Assembly (NCBI GenBank): GCA_019279435.1
Contig: JAAALK010000079.1
Location: 104,575,198-104,639,197 of the forward strand
Reading direction: 5' to 3'
Length of the DNA: 64,000 bases
From: Zizania palustris
Lineage: Eukaryota; Streptophyta; Magnoliopsida; Poales; Poaceae
Shown here piece by piece: positions 47,092 through 57,663 of the stretch (positions are counted from its first letter, which is position 1; each line of letters opens with the position of its first letter). The notes under the pieces were generated by a model. It ran no database searches. It saw only the letters and a program-made list of their open reading frames with translations, and was not told the DNA's origin. The position numbers and the translations under genes are program-made.

Positions 47092-47879
47092 CACTACCAC
47101 AGAAACATACATTAGTGACGAGAATATTCTCCATCACCCTTATTGCGTCAGTAAAGTCCTATCATTAATGACAGGTAAATACCCGTCACTAAAGGCTCTC
47201 TCCAATTTCCCTCTGCGTCTGATATGCCCCCTTTTAGTGACGGGTAACCAATATTACCCATCACTAAAAGTCATCTTTAGTGATGGGGAGTACTTTACAC
47301 CCGTCACTATTGTGTTCTTTAGGGACGGGTCACCAATGTCACCTGTCACTAATGTTATGGTCATATTTTAAAAAAATAATTATTTTTAGGTTGTATTCTG
47401 AATTGGTCATATTAAGTGATGGGGAGTACTTTACACTTATCACTAATGTACTCGTTACTAATAATCCTCTGTGATAATAATCACCCGTCACTAATAATAT
47501 GGTCATTTTCAAAAAAAAAAATAGGCTGCATCCTAAATCACAGCCAGGATTTGGAAGCCAACATATGCAACATCCAAAGCACATCACAGATAATTCATCA
47601 CAGAGGATTCATTACCAAATTGGTATCACATATATTAACTTCTAACTCGTTATCTCGAAGAAAATGGCTAAAATAAAGAGCGACACAAGATGGTTTTATG
47701 GCTTTTGAATAGCTAATAGCTAACCTATAGCGATATCAAGAGTTTGGATAGTATCCTATCAGTATCCAAGCTTCCACCACCACCACCATGGATAGATTGA
47801 ACATAAGCTTAGTGGGTAGTATCAGGAGCACCATGGCAGCATCCGGGTAGGAGCACCACCGTGAATAGTCATGCCAACT

Positions 47880-48480
47880 TCAAATGTTTTATCTCGAAGA
47901 AATTGGCTAAGACCATCAATTATCTCGGAAAATTTGGCTAAAAGCAGTAGGTCAGTTTACCATGTAACAATAAAATGAAAACAAAGTTAGCAATGATGGA
48001 CAGTGCATTCGGATGGGGAAAAGAAGGAGGATGACGACCTTAGGAGGAGGATGAGGAGGATGCAAACAAGGTGGTGGCGAGTAGGGCAGCTACGCGCGTC
48101 GATGGTACATGTGGCCAAGAGCGGCGAAGAGAACGACGAAGGCGATAGCGGTAGTGGGAGATAGGATTAGGGTTGCGTGAAATGAAAGCCTGACGATTCA
48201 CTTCTATCACCCGCCTATTTATAAGCGGGAGGAGTCATCAGTGACGGGTGGTAGTTACCATCTGTCACTGATGATGTAGGGGCCTTTAGTGATGGGTATA
48301 TCTAAAACTTTTCACTGATGATGTAGGGTACTTTAGTGATGGGTACAGATAAAACCCGTCATTGATGATGTAGGGGAGTCTCATAGGTATAGATCAACCT
48401 TTAGTGATGGGTAACATTGTTACCCGTCACTAAATGATTCTTTAGTGACTGTTGATTATTATTACTCGTCACTAATGTTA
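47880..48480 (-). repeat. Second, gene-less promoter/subterminal module inside the CACTA element
   Basis: 48061-48240 repeats the leader and TATA region seen at 49900-50040 (GTTGCGTGAAATGAAAGCCTGACGA; CGCCTATTTATAAGCGGG). 48240-48480 repeats the TAGTGATGGGTA subterminal units. No terminal CACTA occurs at its borders, so it reflects internal duplication or an old nested copy. Confidence 0.55.
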
Positions 48481-48709
48481 TTGTCATTTTGAAAAAATAA
48501 TAGTTTTTAGGCTACAACCTGAATCAAAGACAGGATTTGGTATCCAACATATCTAACATTCCAAAACAAATCACAAACAATTTTTAGGCTGCAACCTGAA
48601 TTAAAGCTAGGATTGATTTGGTAGCCAACATATCACAGACACTTTATCACAGAATACAGATAATTCATCACAAAAGATTTATAACATAATATTGCATCAT
48701 ACCCTAGGT

Positions 48710-49805
48710 TTACAGTACATACATCACAACCTCAATTCTATTAGTAACAATGTTGAAATGAAAGGCGCACACTATACCAACTTCTAACGGGTTGTCGTTA
48801 AGAAATTGCCCAAAACCTTTAGTTAGATAGCACTGTACATTTGTCGCTTTATGCACCGCAATTGGGACTATGTCAGACCCTGCTGCTGCCACCTGAATTT
48901 CGGTGGTTTGGTGGTGTAGGTGAGGTGTGATATACTTTTCACAGTACTACTTTGAAAAGTACTATAAAATAAAATTTAAACAAAGCTATTAGAGAAGGCT
49001 ATTTGTATAGACCAACTACATGTGCAAATAACTTACCACTGACTTCTTGTTGATGATCATGTTATTTATTGTGCAGACATAAAACCGACTCTCGGAGGAT
49101 AAACCTGTCGAGATGTCTTGTAGGAGAGTCTTCCTTGCTAGAGTTACATCTGTTGGATTGTCAAAATAACAAATGTGATTCAATCGGTCCATTTGGTCAG
49201 TGTCGACCTCCCTCGCTATCCCCTTCCCCTTTATGTCTAAAAAATTTCTAGGACCTCCCCTTAAATTATAAGAAACCATGATAAAAACATAAATAAAATA
49301 TGTGCATGTGTAGTAATGTTGCTTCTATATGTATACCACTATCGTCGTTGTCTTCCACTTTGATGGCCGTTGGGATCTTCTCATCACCAAAGTTAGTGTA
49401 GAATTTTGCCATAACAGTCAATGGGGTCTATCCCATTATTATTACCAAATAGTCCCCTTGTGTTAGGTCACCTCTTCCGCTAAATTCAGGCCATCCTTTA
49501 TGGAGGCATATCGTACCACCGCCCCCACTGCTCACAACCTCAACCTCAGTGGTACACCCCTCTCTTATAATTATTTTGAGGGTATCGCCAGCACGAATGT
49601 TATTGACCTTACAAAATATTTTTGATAAATACTACAACAATAACATATGTGCTTCAGTTTGTTAACACAATAAATAGGACATGCAATGTACAAAAAACTA
49701 TAACTAAACCTGGTGATGCCCGCCGTAAACTAGATGATTGATCTTTATTAAGCAATTATTAAGAACATAGGTTTGTACTTGTAGATCGTTTAGAGTCCTT
49801 GCCAT
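48710..49805 (-). pseudogene. B3-like DNA-binding protein gene in the CACTA element, four exons, one stop
   Basis: Splice sites read by eye: exon 1 49805-49710 (ATG), exon 2 49607-49337, exon 3 49254-49037, exon 4 48892-48710. Phases agree throughout, giving about 255 residues. The single defect is an in-frame TAG at 49430-49428. Two modules resemble the C-terminal half of the B3 fold: GDTLKII..., then KGWPEFSGRGDLTQGDYLVI and VMAKFYTNFGD in exon 2; CYLTKGFGQFLNDNPLEVGI and CAFHF in exon 4. Compare the general B3 pattern GW-x2-F-x3-N/H-x-L-x2-GD. B3 proteins bind plant promoter DNA. The B3 call is inference from these motifs; capture of a host gene or a resident TE gene are both possible. Confidence 0.55.
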
Positions 49806-50013
49806 ACCCTAATTCACAAATTTCGGATAAATAATTTTATAAACTAACATTTAATAGTAAGCATGAACAAACTTATGAGAATGAGAATGCAACCGAGGTG
49901 CGGAGGGCACGGGAGATGGAGCGGCGAGGAGCTCAATGAAGGCAACGGTGGTGGCGGGAGTATAGGGTTAGGGTTGCACGAAATGAAAGCGTGATGACTC
50001 ACTTCGTGCTCTG

Positions 50014-50024
50014 CCTATTTATTA
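50014..50024 (-). promoter_or_regulatory. TATA box of the CACTA B3-like gene
   Basis: TAATAAATAGG on the minus strand, about 210 bp before the ATG at 49805. Related boxes occur at 48221-48231 and, in the plus copy, at 41517. Confidence 0.5.
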
Positions 50025-50296
50025 GTGGGAGTTATAAGTGATGGGTGATAAACTTCTTTAGTGACGGGTGGAAATATAACCCGCCACTATATGGCCCTTC
50101 TTTAGTGATGGGTCATACCATGACCCATCACTAATGGGTGTACCCTTCTTTAGTGACGGGTCATACCATGACCCGTCACTAATAAGACACCGTTACTAAC
50201 GCGTGTGGAACAACCCGTCACTAAAAGTGTATTACTGACGCACGTCTTTTGCCCGTCACTAAAGTTGTGTCACTAAAGACCGTTTTTGTGGTAGTG

Positions 50297-50431
50297 CATT
50301 AGTGACGGGTGACAATCATCACCCATCACTGAAGAACACATTAGTGACGGGTGACAACTGTCAACCGTCACCAAAAAGCCATAACAGGTGAACCCATAGG
50401 AGTGAGGTTGACCTTTTAATGATGGGTGTTT
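50297..50431 (+). mobile_element. Outer CACTA copy, subterminal fragment between two inserted CACTA elements
   Basis: CATTAGTGACGGGTGACAAT repeats continue those at 47041-47091. It ends GGGTGTTT, where TTT is the TSD of the next element. Confidence 0.75.
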
Positions 50432-50735
50432 CACTACAACAATCCAGGGAACTTCCATCGGCCAAAGCTGACGGAAGGTAGCCCTTTCCCGACGGAAGAA
50501 GCTAACTTCCGTCAGCAAAAGGCTAACTTCCATCGGCATTTGGCCGATGGTAGCGAGTAGACGGAAGTTAGCTAACTTCCGTTGGCTTCACGTGGCCAAC
50601 AGAAGTTAGAACCGAACTCTGCCACGTCAGCAGAGGGGCGCTAACTTCCGTCGACTTTGGCCCTAGCCGACGAAAGTTAGCCTTTCGGCTTTGGCGCTAA
50701 CTTCCGTCAGCATGGTCAAAGCCGACGGAAGTTAG
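50432..50735. repeat. Subterminal repeats GCTAACTTCCGTCGGC
   Basis: About twelve copies in both orientations (for example 50503, 50522, 50558, 50639, 50693, 50718). Such arrays are the binding sites of TnpA-like proteins in CACTA elements (family knowledge). Confidence 0.88.
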
Positions 50736-50759
50736 CTGGTATTTTTTTGTTTTTTCCTG

Positions 50760-51030
50760 GTTCCCCTATTCACACTCAAATCCAACCACAATTTATATCA
50801 CATTCACATATAACATCCAAAATCACATCTCACATCCAAAATCACATTCAAACTTCACATACAACATCCAAACTTCACACATCACATCCAAAATCACATA
50901 ACACAACTGAATTCACATCCAAAGTCACAGTACACATCCGCATTCACATATACCATCCAAATTCACATACAAAGTCACATAACACATCGAGATTCAATCC
51001 AAACTTCACAATACACATCCATACTCACTG
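50760..51030. repeat. Low-complexity ACATCCAAAATCACA tract
   Basis: Imperfect short repeats, period about 12-20 bp, between the subterminal array and the end of the Transposase_24-type gene. The plus-strand open frame through it is rich in His, Ser and Thr and is not a gene. Confidence 0.75.
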
Positions 51031-51159
51031 ATCGCCCAAATTTGGGTCGTGGGCGCTGCCGCTGCCTCCCGCTTCATCCACATTTGCCCCGAAGGCTCCA
51101 TCCTGACCAGGTGTATGGAAACTCTGAAGAAATAGACAAAATTAGAGAACAAACTCAAC

Positions 51160-53410
51160 TACCCTTCTAAACGCTAACTTAAGTATCTGAAGTAACGATA
51201 TGTCAGGAGGTACCTCAGGTGATGTAGGAGGTAGTGGTGGTGGTGGGGGAGGTAGTGGTTGGAACAAGGACATGTCAAATCAACCATGCTGTTGGGCTAG
51301 TTGCTACACATGTTGTAATGTAATCAGTTAGTTCTAAACCTATTTCTGAATACTTTTTAACTGCAACACTATAAACTAAACTTACTTGGATCATCGCCTG
51401 TTGTTGTGCTAAGTAGGCGGTATAGTACTCTTTTTGTTGCCTACTATGCTCGTTGCGCCGCCTCATTTCCTCCCTCAGCCAAACCACCTCCGGGTTTTCT
51501 TCTGAGCGACGATGGCTGGAGCCAACTCCGACGGAGCTCTACGATGACTGAGTTGACTTCTGAGCTCTCACTGCTCTCGAGTCAATAACTCCATTGAACA
51601 TGGAGTACCTGCAACATTGAATGAGTTAGTTACCATCACAATACCATACACAAAACATTGATAAAAACGTTGTCTCACCGTCCATGGCCTTTTCCACCTC
51701 CACTGGAGTACACGACCATTTGGTCAACAGGTTCTCTCCGCCAATCATAGTTTTCTCCATGGAGTCGAACCATGTGTTCACCATACTGTGCCTGCAAAAA
51801 ACAACATGTCCGATTAGACGGAGAAAAATGAAATTACGTAAACTCTTAACATTGCTAACATCTCACCAAATGGTCTGTGGCTGTCTGGCTACACAAGACA
51901 TCTAGCTATGTAGGATCGCTTCCTTTGTGACCAGAGGTATACACCTCTATGTCACTTGGCACGTTGTCAGATTTAGCTTCCTGTACAATAGAAATGAGTT
52001 AGTCGCATTACAATATATCTATAGATAGAGAGTGACAGAAGGAGGTCTTACCATGCGTTTAGCGTGGCGAATATGTCCATCGGCACCATATCTGTGCTTC
52101 GGATCCATCCCGCGGCATTGTCTATTCTGCTCGGAAGTCTTCTTGAATGCAGTTGAAGACCAAATCTTGCAGAATTTGAAATATGCATCCTCGCAGTTTG
52201 CAAACCACGGAATCCTCACCTGAACAGAGATGCTATTTGTATTATATGACAACAAATCTCAACAATCGAAGATTTAAAAAGTTAGAATTGTTTACCGAAT
52301 GGTATTGTTCTTCAGTCAAATATATTGTGGATGCACCCGTCGCTTTGCTCATTCGTTGCCCTAGCTTCTCCTTGTATTAAGCATTGTTCGCTTGAATGCG
52401 GGCATACGAAATAGCGTCCTTCACCACCTTGTGTGCATTGTTGTTGAAGACTTGAAGGGCATGATTATGGTGATTGCCGACTTCTGGCAAGGAAAAGTGT
52501 AACTGCAAAAGTTAAGATTAGTAAAGTGATGTAACTCGAAAAGCTTTGTGTTAAAACTAAAAGAAGATTGAAAAACACATACCCAGAAGTCATGAGACAC
52601 CGCCCCCTGAGCAGTTCTGTGGCGCCCGTCAGGAGCAAACCGGTACTGGTCCCATGTCTGGCATAGAACCCGCTCACCGGTCGGCATTGTCAGCACCCCT
52701 GGGTAGTGCAGACGACACAGGTTACCCAATATATGGTTAACCTGCCTGACCCTCGAAGTGTCGTCAAACCGAGAGTCAATCCAAGATCTAGAAATACATA
52801 ATAAATAAAGTCAGTTTACTGAAAGAAATTTTTTGAAAAAAAAAAAACAAAACAACAGAAGAGTATAAGACTTACCCGTCACCTACGGGCGTAATCTCGA
52901 TCTTGGCTCCACCAGAAGAGACTACTAGTGGGGCGACCAGGTGGCTCGTCCTGAAAGATACTAAGGACTCGGAAGCCTCAGCCCCCTCCTCCTGACCCGC
53001 ACCCTCCGGGTCATCCCCCTGCCCCGCACCCTCCATGTCATCCCCCTGCGCCGCACCCTCCGGTACATCCCCCTCCTGCCCCCCACCCACCGGATCATCC
53101 TTGTGACCCGCACTCTCCAAGTGTTCTTCCTCCTACAAAATAGTATTAAAACAATTAGTAATAGTTTATAACTGGCATAAAATCAATCTGAAAGTTACCT
53201 CATCATCCAGTTGAAATGCAATAGGATGACCAATTAATATCGGATCTATGCATCTCAAGAGCTGCTCTTGACGACGTCTGTTTGAAGAACAGGAACTACC
53301 CTAGAATAGGGTGTCGTCCTGACTCATCGGTGTACTCGCCGGAGTACTCACCGATGTACTCCCCAAGCGGAAGAGCTTCCTCGTGATACTCTTCACCTTT
53401 TTCGACATCC
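51160..53410 (-). pseudogene. Transposase_24-type second gene of the CACTA element
   Basis: First exon near 53409-53200 (MSKKVKSITRKLFRLGS; ends AFQLDDE at a donor). An acidic repeat exon follows at 53136-52872 (repeated EGAGQGDDPEGAGQ-type units). Exons near 52790-52590 (SWIDSRFDDTSRVRQVNHIL, WDQYRFAPDGRHRTAQG), 52500-52295, 52220-52052 (WFANCEDAYFKFCKIWSS, NRQCRG, GHIRHAKRM), 51960-51690, and a coiled-coil exon 51588-51390 (VVWLREEMRRRNEHSRQQKE). This layout fits the plant Transposase_24 (Ptta/En-Spm) family, thought to bind element ends. Several stops, for example in the first exon and near 52378. Exon limits approximate. Confidence 0.7.
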
Positions 53411-53519
53411 TGTTCAAAACAAGCACAAACGAGCATTTATTAGTAAAGAAGGTTTGAACATATGAAAAAACATGTAATATGAAGTATATTGCATATGCAT
53501 GTATGAAAACAATTACTTT

Positions 53520-54850
53520 TCAATTATCATCAAAATCAGGATCAATTTGTCCTTTTCTCCCCAAAGCACGCCATGTTACTTTTTTCTTCTTATGTTGGTG
53601 TTTTCTTTTCTCGGGAACTGCTACATCATTAGAATCGCCGAGAAAAGAATTTGTCGACGATTCTGACTCTACATTAAACGAAGTCGGCAATTCATCATCT
53701 TGGTAAACCTCATCGACCTCTTCAACCTCCAAAACACAGGAACATAAATTCATATTTCATACAAAACGAAGGTGGAAGGTTGTATGAAATAGCAAACACA
53801 GGCCAACAAGAGTACGACGATGCGGTTACATTGAAAGGCATGAATCCATTTGTTGCCAACCCGATGCGAACATTCCTTGCATCACTAGCAAAGTCTGCAT
53901 CAAAATCATCTAGAGCCTTCCATGCCTCACCATTAGATGGGTGCGCCATTACTTGATTATTCTCACGTACACCTTCTTTATGCCATCGCATATGTCTAGA
54001 GGTTTTCTTTGAGAGAAACAATCGTTTCACCCGAGGTGTAAGAGGCATGTAACGAAGTTGCTAATGAGCAACCTCTGTCGTCACCTTCTCTCCATCTTCA
54101 TTTACGACCTCTACGAATCTCGGTTTACCACATTTTAAGCATTTCACCTCATTACTATGTTATTTCCAGAATAGCATACAATTATCTTGGCACACATCAA
54201 TCTTCTCATACTCCATACCGAGAGCAGAAAGCATTTTCTTTGACTGGTACATGTCTTTCGGCACCTTATGGTTCTTAGGAAGGATATCACTGATCAGATT
54301 CAAGAGCTCCTTATAACAATTGTTTGAAAATGCAAACTTTGACTTAATGGCCATAAGACGGGTCACGAAAGCGAGAACGCTTACGGTGGTGTGCTCATGC
54401 AATGGCTCTTCTGAAGCTCGAAGGATGTCGAAAAACTTTTGAACCTCTGGTGTTGGAGGATCCTCAGGGTTTGATTCAAACTCCGGTCGTATAGCATCAA
54501 GCATCTCATCCATCCTATCGTCAGCAACGCTATCATCTTCTTCTTCCACTACTAATACTGTTTTTTCACGGCCTGTCTCGCCGTGAAAAGTCCAAACTTC
54601 ATAACCTGGCACGAAACCATATTTGCAAATATGCAATGACAACGTCCTCTTGTCTTGCCAACGAGAATTTCTGCACTTCATGCATGGGCACCTCGCGCCA
54701 GTGTTTGTTGTCAAAGTGAATGCACGATTAACAATTTCTCAGCGTTGATTACCCACTCCCTCGTGTGAGCTCCACTTTTCATCCAACCACTATACATCCA
54801 CCGTCGGTCGTCCTCATCCATTCTATAGGCAAAACATTCATTCAATCGAG
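53520..54850 (-). pseudogene. CACTA TNP2-like transposase with catalytic core deleted
   Basis: N-terminal transposase-associated domain: MDEDDRRWMYSGW ... EWVINAEK (54820-54745), frame change, then GARCPCMKCRNSRWQ and HICKYGFVPGYEVWTFHGE (to about 54590). Linker with stops at 54160 and 54060. The start of the Transposase_21 domain, SRHMRWHKEGVRENNQ and NVRIGLATNGFMPFN, sits at 54000-53830 and stops just after LPPSFCMKYE. The sequence then jumps to the C-terminal tail (EVYQDDELPTSFNVES ... KKKKVTWRA, 53753-53520). The several hundred residues holding the DDE catalytic acids are missing, so the element cannot move itself. Confidence 0.85.
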
Positions 54851-54912
54851 AATTCATCATAAGTACCACGGGCCTATGTCTATAGGAAAAGATAGGTCCT
54901 AAACCCACCCAA

Positions 54913-55098
54913 GAGTGACCGACAAAATGTGGTATTTATGACGAGCCATGAGTCCGAATGAAATTTCAGCAGCATAACCCCGCTGTTCTCTAATTGCACA
55001 CTTGATAGTGGTGCAATGGAGAACAACAAGGTTATGTCACTGAAATCTTATTCGGACTCATGACTCATCATAAAGACCACGCTATGTCGCCCACTCCG
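54913..55098. repeat. Long imperfect hairpin upstream of the transposase gene
   Basis: Arms 54913-54999 and 55011-55098 are reverse complements at most positions around an 11-base loop (for example CATGAGTCCGAAT against ATTCGGACTCATG). It lies 60-280 bp before the transposase start, within its presumed promoter or leader. Confidence 0.85.
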
Positions 55099-55489
55099 AG
55101 GCTGTCCAAAAAGGGACAATTCCGGACCTACAGATCTCACACGCATAACACGTGTGAGACATGTTGGTCCGAAACGGGTGACACATAGGTTTCGTTACAC
55201 TATCTACGTTGTTGTCAAATAAAAAATTGCATACGAAAAGAAATATATATAAGAAAGTATATATATATAATACTAATCACCGAATGAAATCACCAACAAA
55301 CTACAAATCAATACAAGAATATAATTAATAGCACATATATATTTAAATTTTACAACACAATCCATTTAAATTTCAGCTCATTTAAAGCCCATTTCTAAAC
55401 CCTAACTTCTCCCCACTACCTCTCTCTCTCAACCCCCTCTCCAGCCGCCACACTTCTCCTCTCCCTCCTCTTCTCTTCCCCATTTTCTA
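55099..55489. other. Presumed promoter side of the CACTA transposase gene
   Basis: No gene. Contains an alternating TA tract at 55240-55270 and a CT-rich tract at 55410-55450 (CTCTCTCTCTC). Confidence 0.45.
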
Positions 55490-56110
55490 CACTAGTGCAC
55501 TGGGTGGCCAGAACTGACCTCGCCACGTCTCGTCACGCCCTCGTCATGCCCTCGCCGCGGCCCCGCTGCGTCCTCGCCATGCCCTATCGAGCCCTCACCG
55601 CACCATTGCCGCGAGGGAGGGGGAGAGGATGAGAGAGGTAGAGAGAAGAGAGGTGCCACGGGGAGGGGTAGCAGAGGCGGCGGCGGCACAAGGGGAAGGG
55701 GTAGCAGAGGCGGCGACGCGGCGCACGGGGAGCGGTAGCAGAGGCGGCGACCGGCGGTGCAAGGGGAGTGGTAGCAGAGTCGGCGGCTGGCGGCGCAAGG
55801 GGAGGGGTAGCAAAGGCGGCGGCCGGCGGCGCAAGGGGCAGAGGTGGCGGGGCAAGAGGAAGGGGAGGGAGAGAGTCGACTCAGTCGAGACTCGAGAGGG
55901 GGGCTAGGGCGACGCGCCGACGCCTTAGTCGAAGGCACTTTCACCTAGTCAGCCGTCCAGAGACGCCTAGCGACCACCTAGTCGCCATGGGCGATGCCTC
56001 GAACGGCCAGGCGGGCGCCCAACTCCACCAGGCGAGGCGAGCCGGCATGGCGCTCGGCGGGGACTGCCTGGACGCCTAGTCGGCGCCTAGGCGACGCCAT
56101 GACAACCATG
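55490..56110. repeat. GC-rich insert with 36-bp minisatellite and CGCCTAGGCG sequence
   Basis: 55656-55850 holds about five units of roughly 36 bp with core AGGGGTAGCAGAGGCGGCG. 55900-56110 is a GTCGCCTAGGCGCC-type sequence that I associate with a common dispersed grass repeat (from memory). The open frames on both strands are products of base composition. Confidence 0.6.
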
Positions 56111-56329
56111 GTTTCTTTACAAGTCAAAATTTACAAATCAATTCATTACAACATGACAACATATTAAAAAATTCATTACAAGCTAAGTCTAAATTCATAA
56201 ATCATTTCACAATTCACATTTCACAAAAAAAATAATATTCAATTCAATCACAATTTACAAAATTGATCCAATTCAACCACAAAAAAGAGACGACATTATT
56301 ATGGGGTAAAAATTACTTGGGAACGACGG

Positions 56330-56740
56330 CGGCGATGGCTACGGTCGGCGGCGGCGGGTGACGGGCGAATGGTGGCGGTGACGACGGGGTGCTAGGATGG
56401 ACGGTGGTGGTCATCGGTGTGGGCGGTGGCCGGCGGCCAGGGGCACGGCGGCGGCGGGGGCGTGGGAGGTGGCCGGCGGCCGTGGACACGGCGGCGGGGC
56501 ACTAGCAAGGGCGGCCTGCGGCGGTGGGCGGGGGCCGGCGGCGGCGGGGGCGGGCGGTGGGGGCGGGCGGCGACGGGCGGCCGCTCGGGGCACCGGCGGC
56601 GGCGGCCTGCGGTGGCGGCCTGCGGTGGCGGGTGCGGTCGGTGGGGACAGGCGGCGGCGGGCGGCGTCCTACAGCGGTGGGCGGCTGCGGCGGCGGTGGC
56701 AGAAGCACGGGTGTGGGCCGGCGGGGCGCGCGCGTGTATA
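56330..56740. repeat. GGCGGCGG low-complexity tract near the right CACTA end
   Basis: Strong G-over-C bias on the plus strand, short GGC/GGT runs, and long open frames in several phases (56397-56821) that encode only Gly, Ala and Arg-rich strings. Confidence 0.75.
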
Positions 56741-56823
56741 TGGATTAGGTTTCCTGTACGCGGGCGCGTGGCTGGGGATATCTATTCCCTTAACTTCCGT
56801 ATCGGCCCGTTAATGTTGTAGTG

Positions 56824-57322
56824 TTTACCCGTCACTATTGATGTCATCAATCTACGTTATGACCTGTCATAATGCATGACATCCCCATCCATCTCAAATT
56901 TCTACAAATGGATGGTTTCCTAGCTATAGTTTCACAAGTCCTCTCCCAAGCGATCCCCCAATCTCCACTCTATGTACAATCATCTCTCAAATAAAAAGCA
57001 GCTCTCACTATAGGAAGGCGTAGCAGTCATTTAGTTAAAAAAATCTAGAAGGGAAAAACATTAACTCTTGCACTTTAGGTGCTATCTAAAAACTTGGTCT
57101 AACTAATAACTCTCTTGATTCCAATGCACAGAAGCTCACTACACTATTCCAACAGCCCCTCAGCCCAAGTGCTCTTGATGCCATCAAAGATTTGGTGTTA
57201 AATAGAGGCAGCACATCAGTCCAAAGGTTGAAAGAACAAAACCTCTACCTCAGCCCTCCACCTAGACCTAGCAGTCTGAGCTAGAAAAGGAAGCAATTCC
57301 CTCGTAGTCTTTACATATTATA
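56824..57322. other. Outer CACTA remnant, then unassigned DNA
   Basis: The first bases (TTTACCCGTCACTATTGATG) continue the outer CACTA subterminal repeats. The expected terminal GTGGTAGTG is absent, so the outer copy is truncated here. The rest, to 57322, holds nothing I recognise. Confidence 0.5.
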
Positions 57323-57663
57323 GGGGTGTTTGGATCTCAGGGCTAAATTTTAGCTTGTGTCACATCGGATATTTCAACATTAATTTGAAGGATTAAATGT
57401 GAATTAATTATAAAATAATTGTAGAATCGGAGACTAAATCGCGAGACGAATTTTTTAAGCCTAATTAATCCATAATTAACAAATGTTTACTGTATCATCA
57501 CATTGTCAAATCATGGTGTAATTAGGCTCATTAGATTCGTCTCGTGATTAATCCTCCGATTATGAATGGGTTTTGTAAATAGTCTATAGTTAATACTCCA
57601 AAATAGTATTTAAACATTGGATGTGACAAAGGCTAAAATTTTAGCCCTGATCCAAACACCCCC
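57323..57663. mobile_element. MITE with GGGGTGTTTGGATC inverted ends (341 bp)
   Basis: The left end reads GGGGTGTTTGGATC, then CAGGGCTAAATTTTAGC. The right end is the reverse complement (GGCTAAAATTTTAGCCCTG, GATCCAAACACCCCC). The interior has further self-complementarity (AGACGAATT / ATTCGTCTCGTGATTAAT). TA-rich flanks on both sides suit a short TA-type duplication. A very common grass MITE type; family not named. Confidence 0.85.

Larger units (their letters stand above)
47092..50296 (-). mobile_element. Non-autonomous CACTA element with B3-like gene, TSD CAT
   Basis: Left end CACTACCACAGAAAC, right end GTTTTTGTGGTAGTG, flanked by CAT at 47089-47091 and 50297-50299. Subterminal TAGTGACGGGT repeats in both directions fill 47110-47500 and 50030-50290. 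No transposase domain is visible, so mobility would depend on a partner. The gene and TATA (50014-50024) lie on the minus strand. A second gene-less promoter/subterminal module occupies 48060-48480. Confidence 0.9.
50432..56823 (-). mobile_element. CACTA element of a second family (6392 bp), TSD TTT
   Basis: Ends CACTACAACAAT (left) and ATTAACATTG-type right end reading TAATGTTGTAGTG, with TTT on both sides (50429-50431, 56824-56826). It carries two minus-strand genes, as in En/Spm-like elements: a transposase gene lacking its catalytic core (53520-54850) and a Transposase_24-type gene (51160-53410). The right end is filled by GC-rich repeats rather than classical subterminal units. Confidence 0.92.

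Noticed and set aside
50747..51031. 94-residue plus-strand His/Ser/Thr-rich frame
   Set aside because: Reads through the ACATCCAAA low-complexity tract and ignores the minus-strand gene next to it.
55492..55944. 150-residue minus-strand Pro/Leu-rich frame
   Set aside because: Translation of the 36-bp minisatellite; repeats give open frames by chance.
56397..56821. Overlapping long open frames on both strands (Gly/Ala/Arg-rich)
   Set aside because: Open in several phases at once within a GGC-rich tract, which is the mark of low complexity rather than coding.
57323..57663. Possible microRNA gene from the strong inverted repeat
   Set aside because: Ends and length fit a common grass MITE; no evidence for a processed hairpin.
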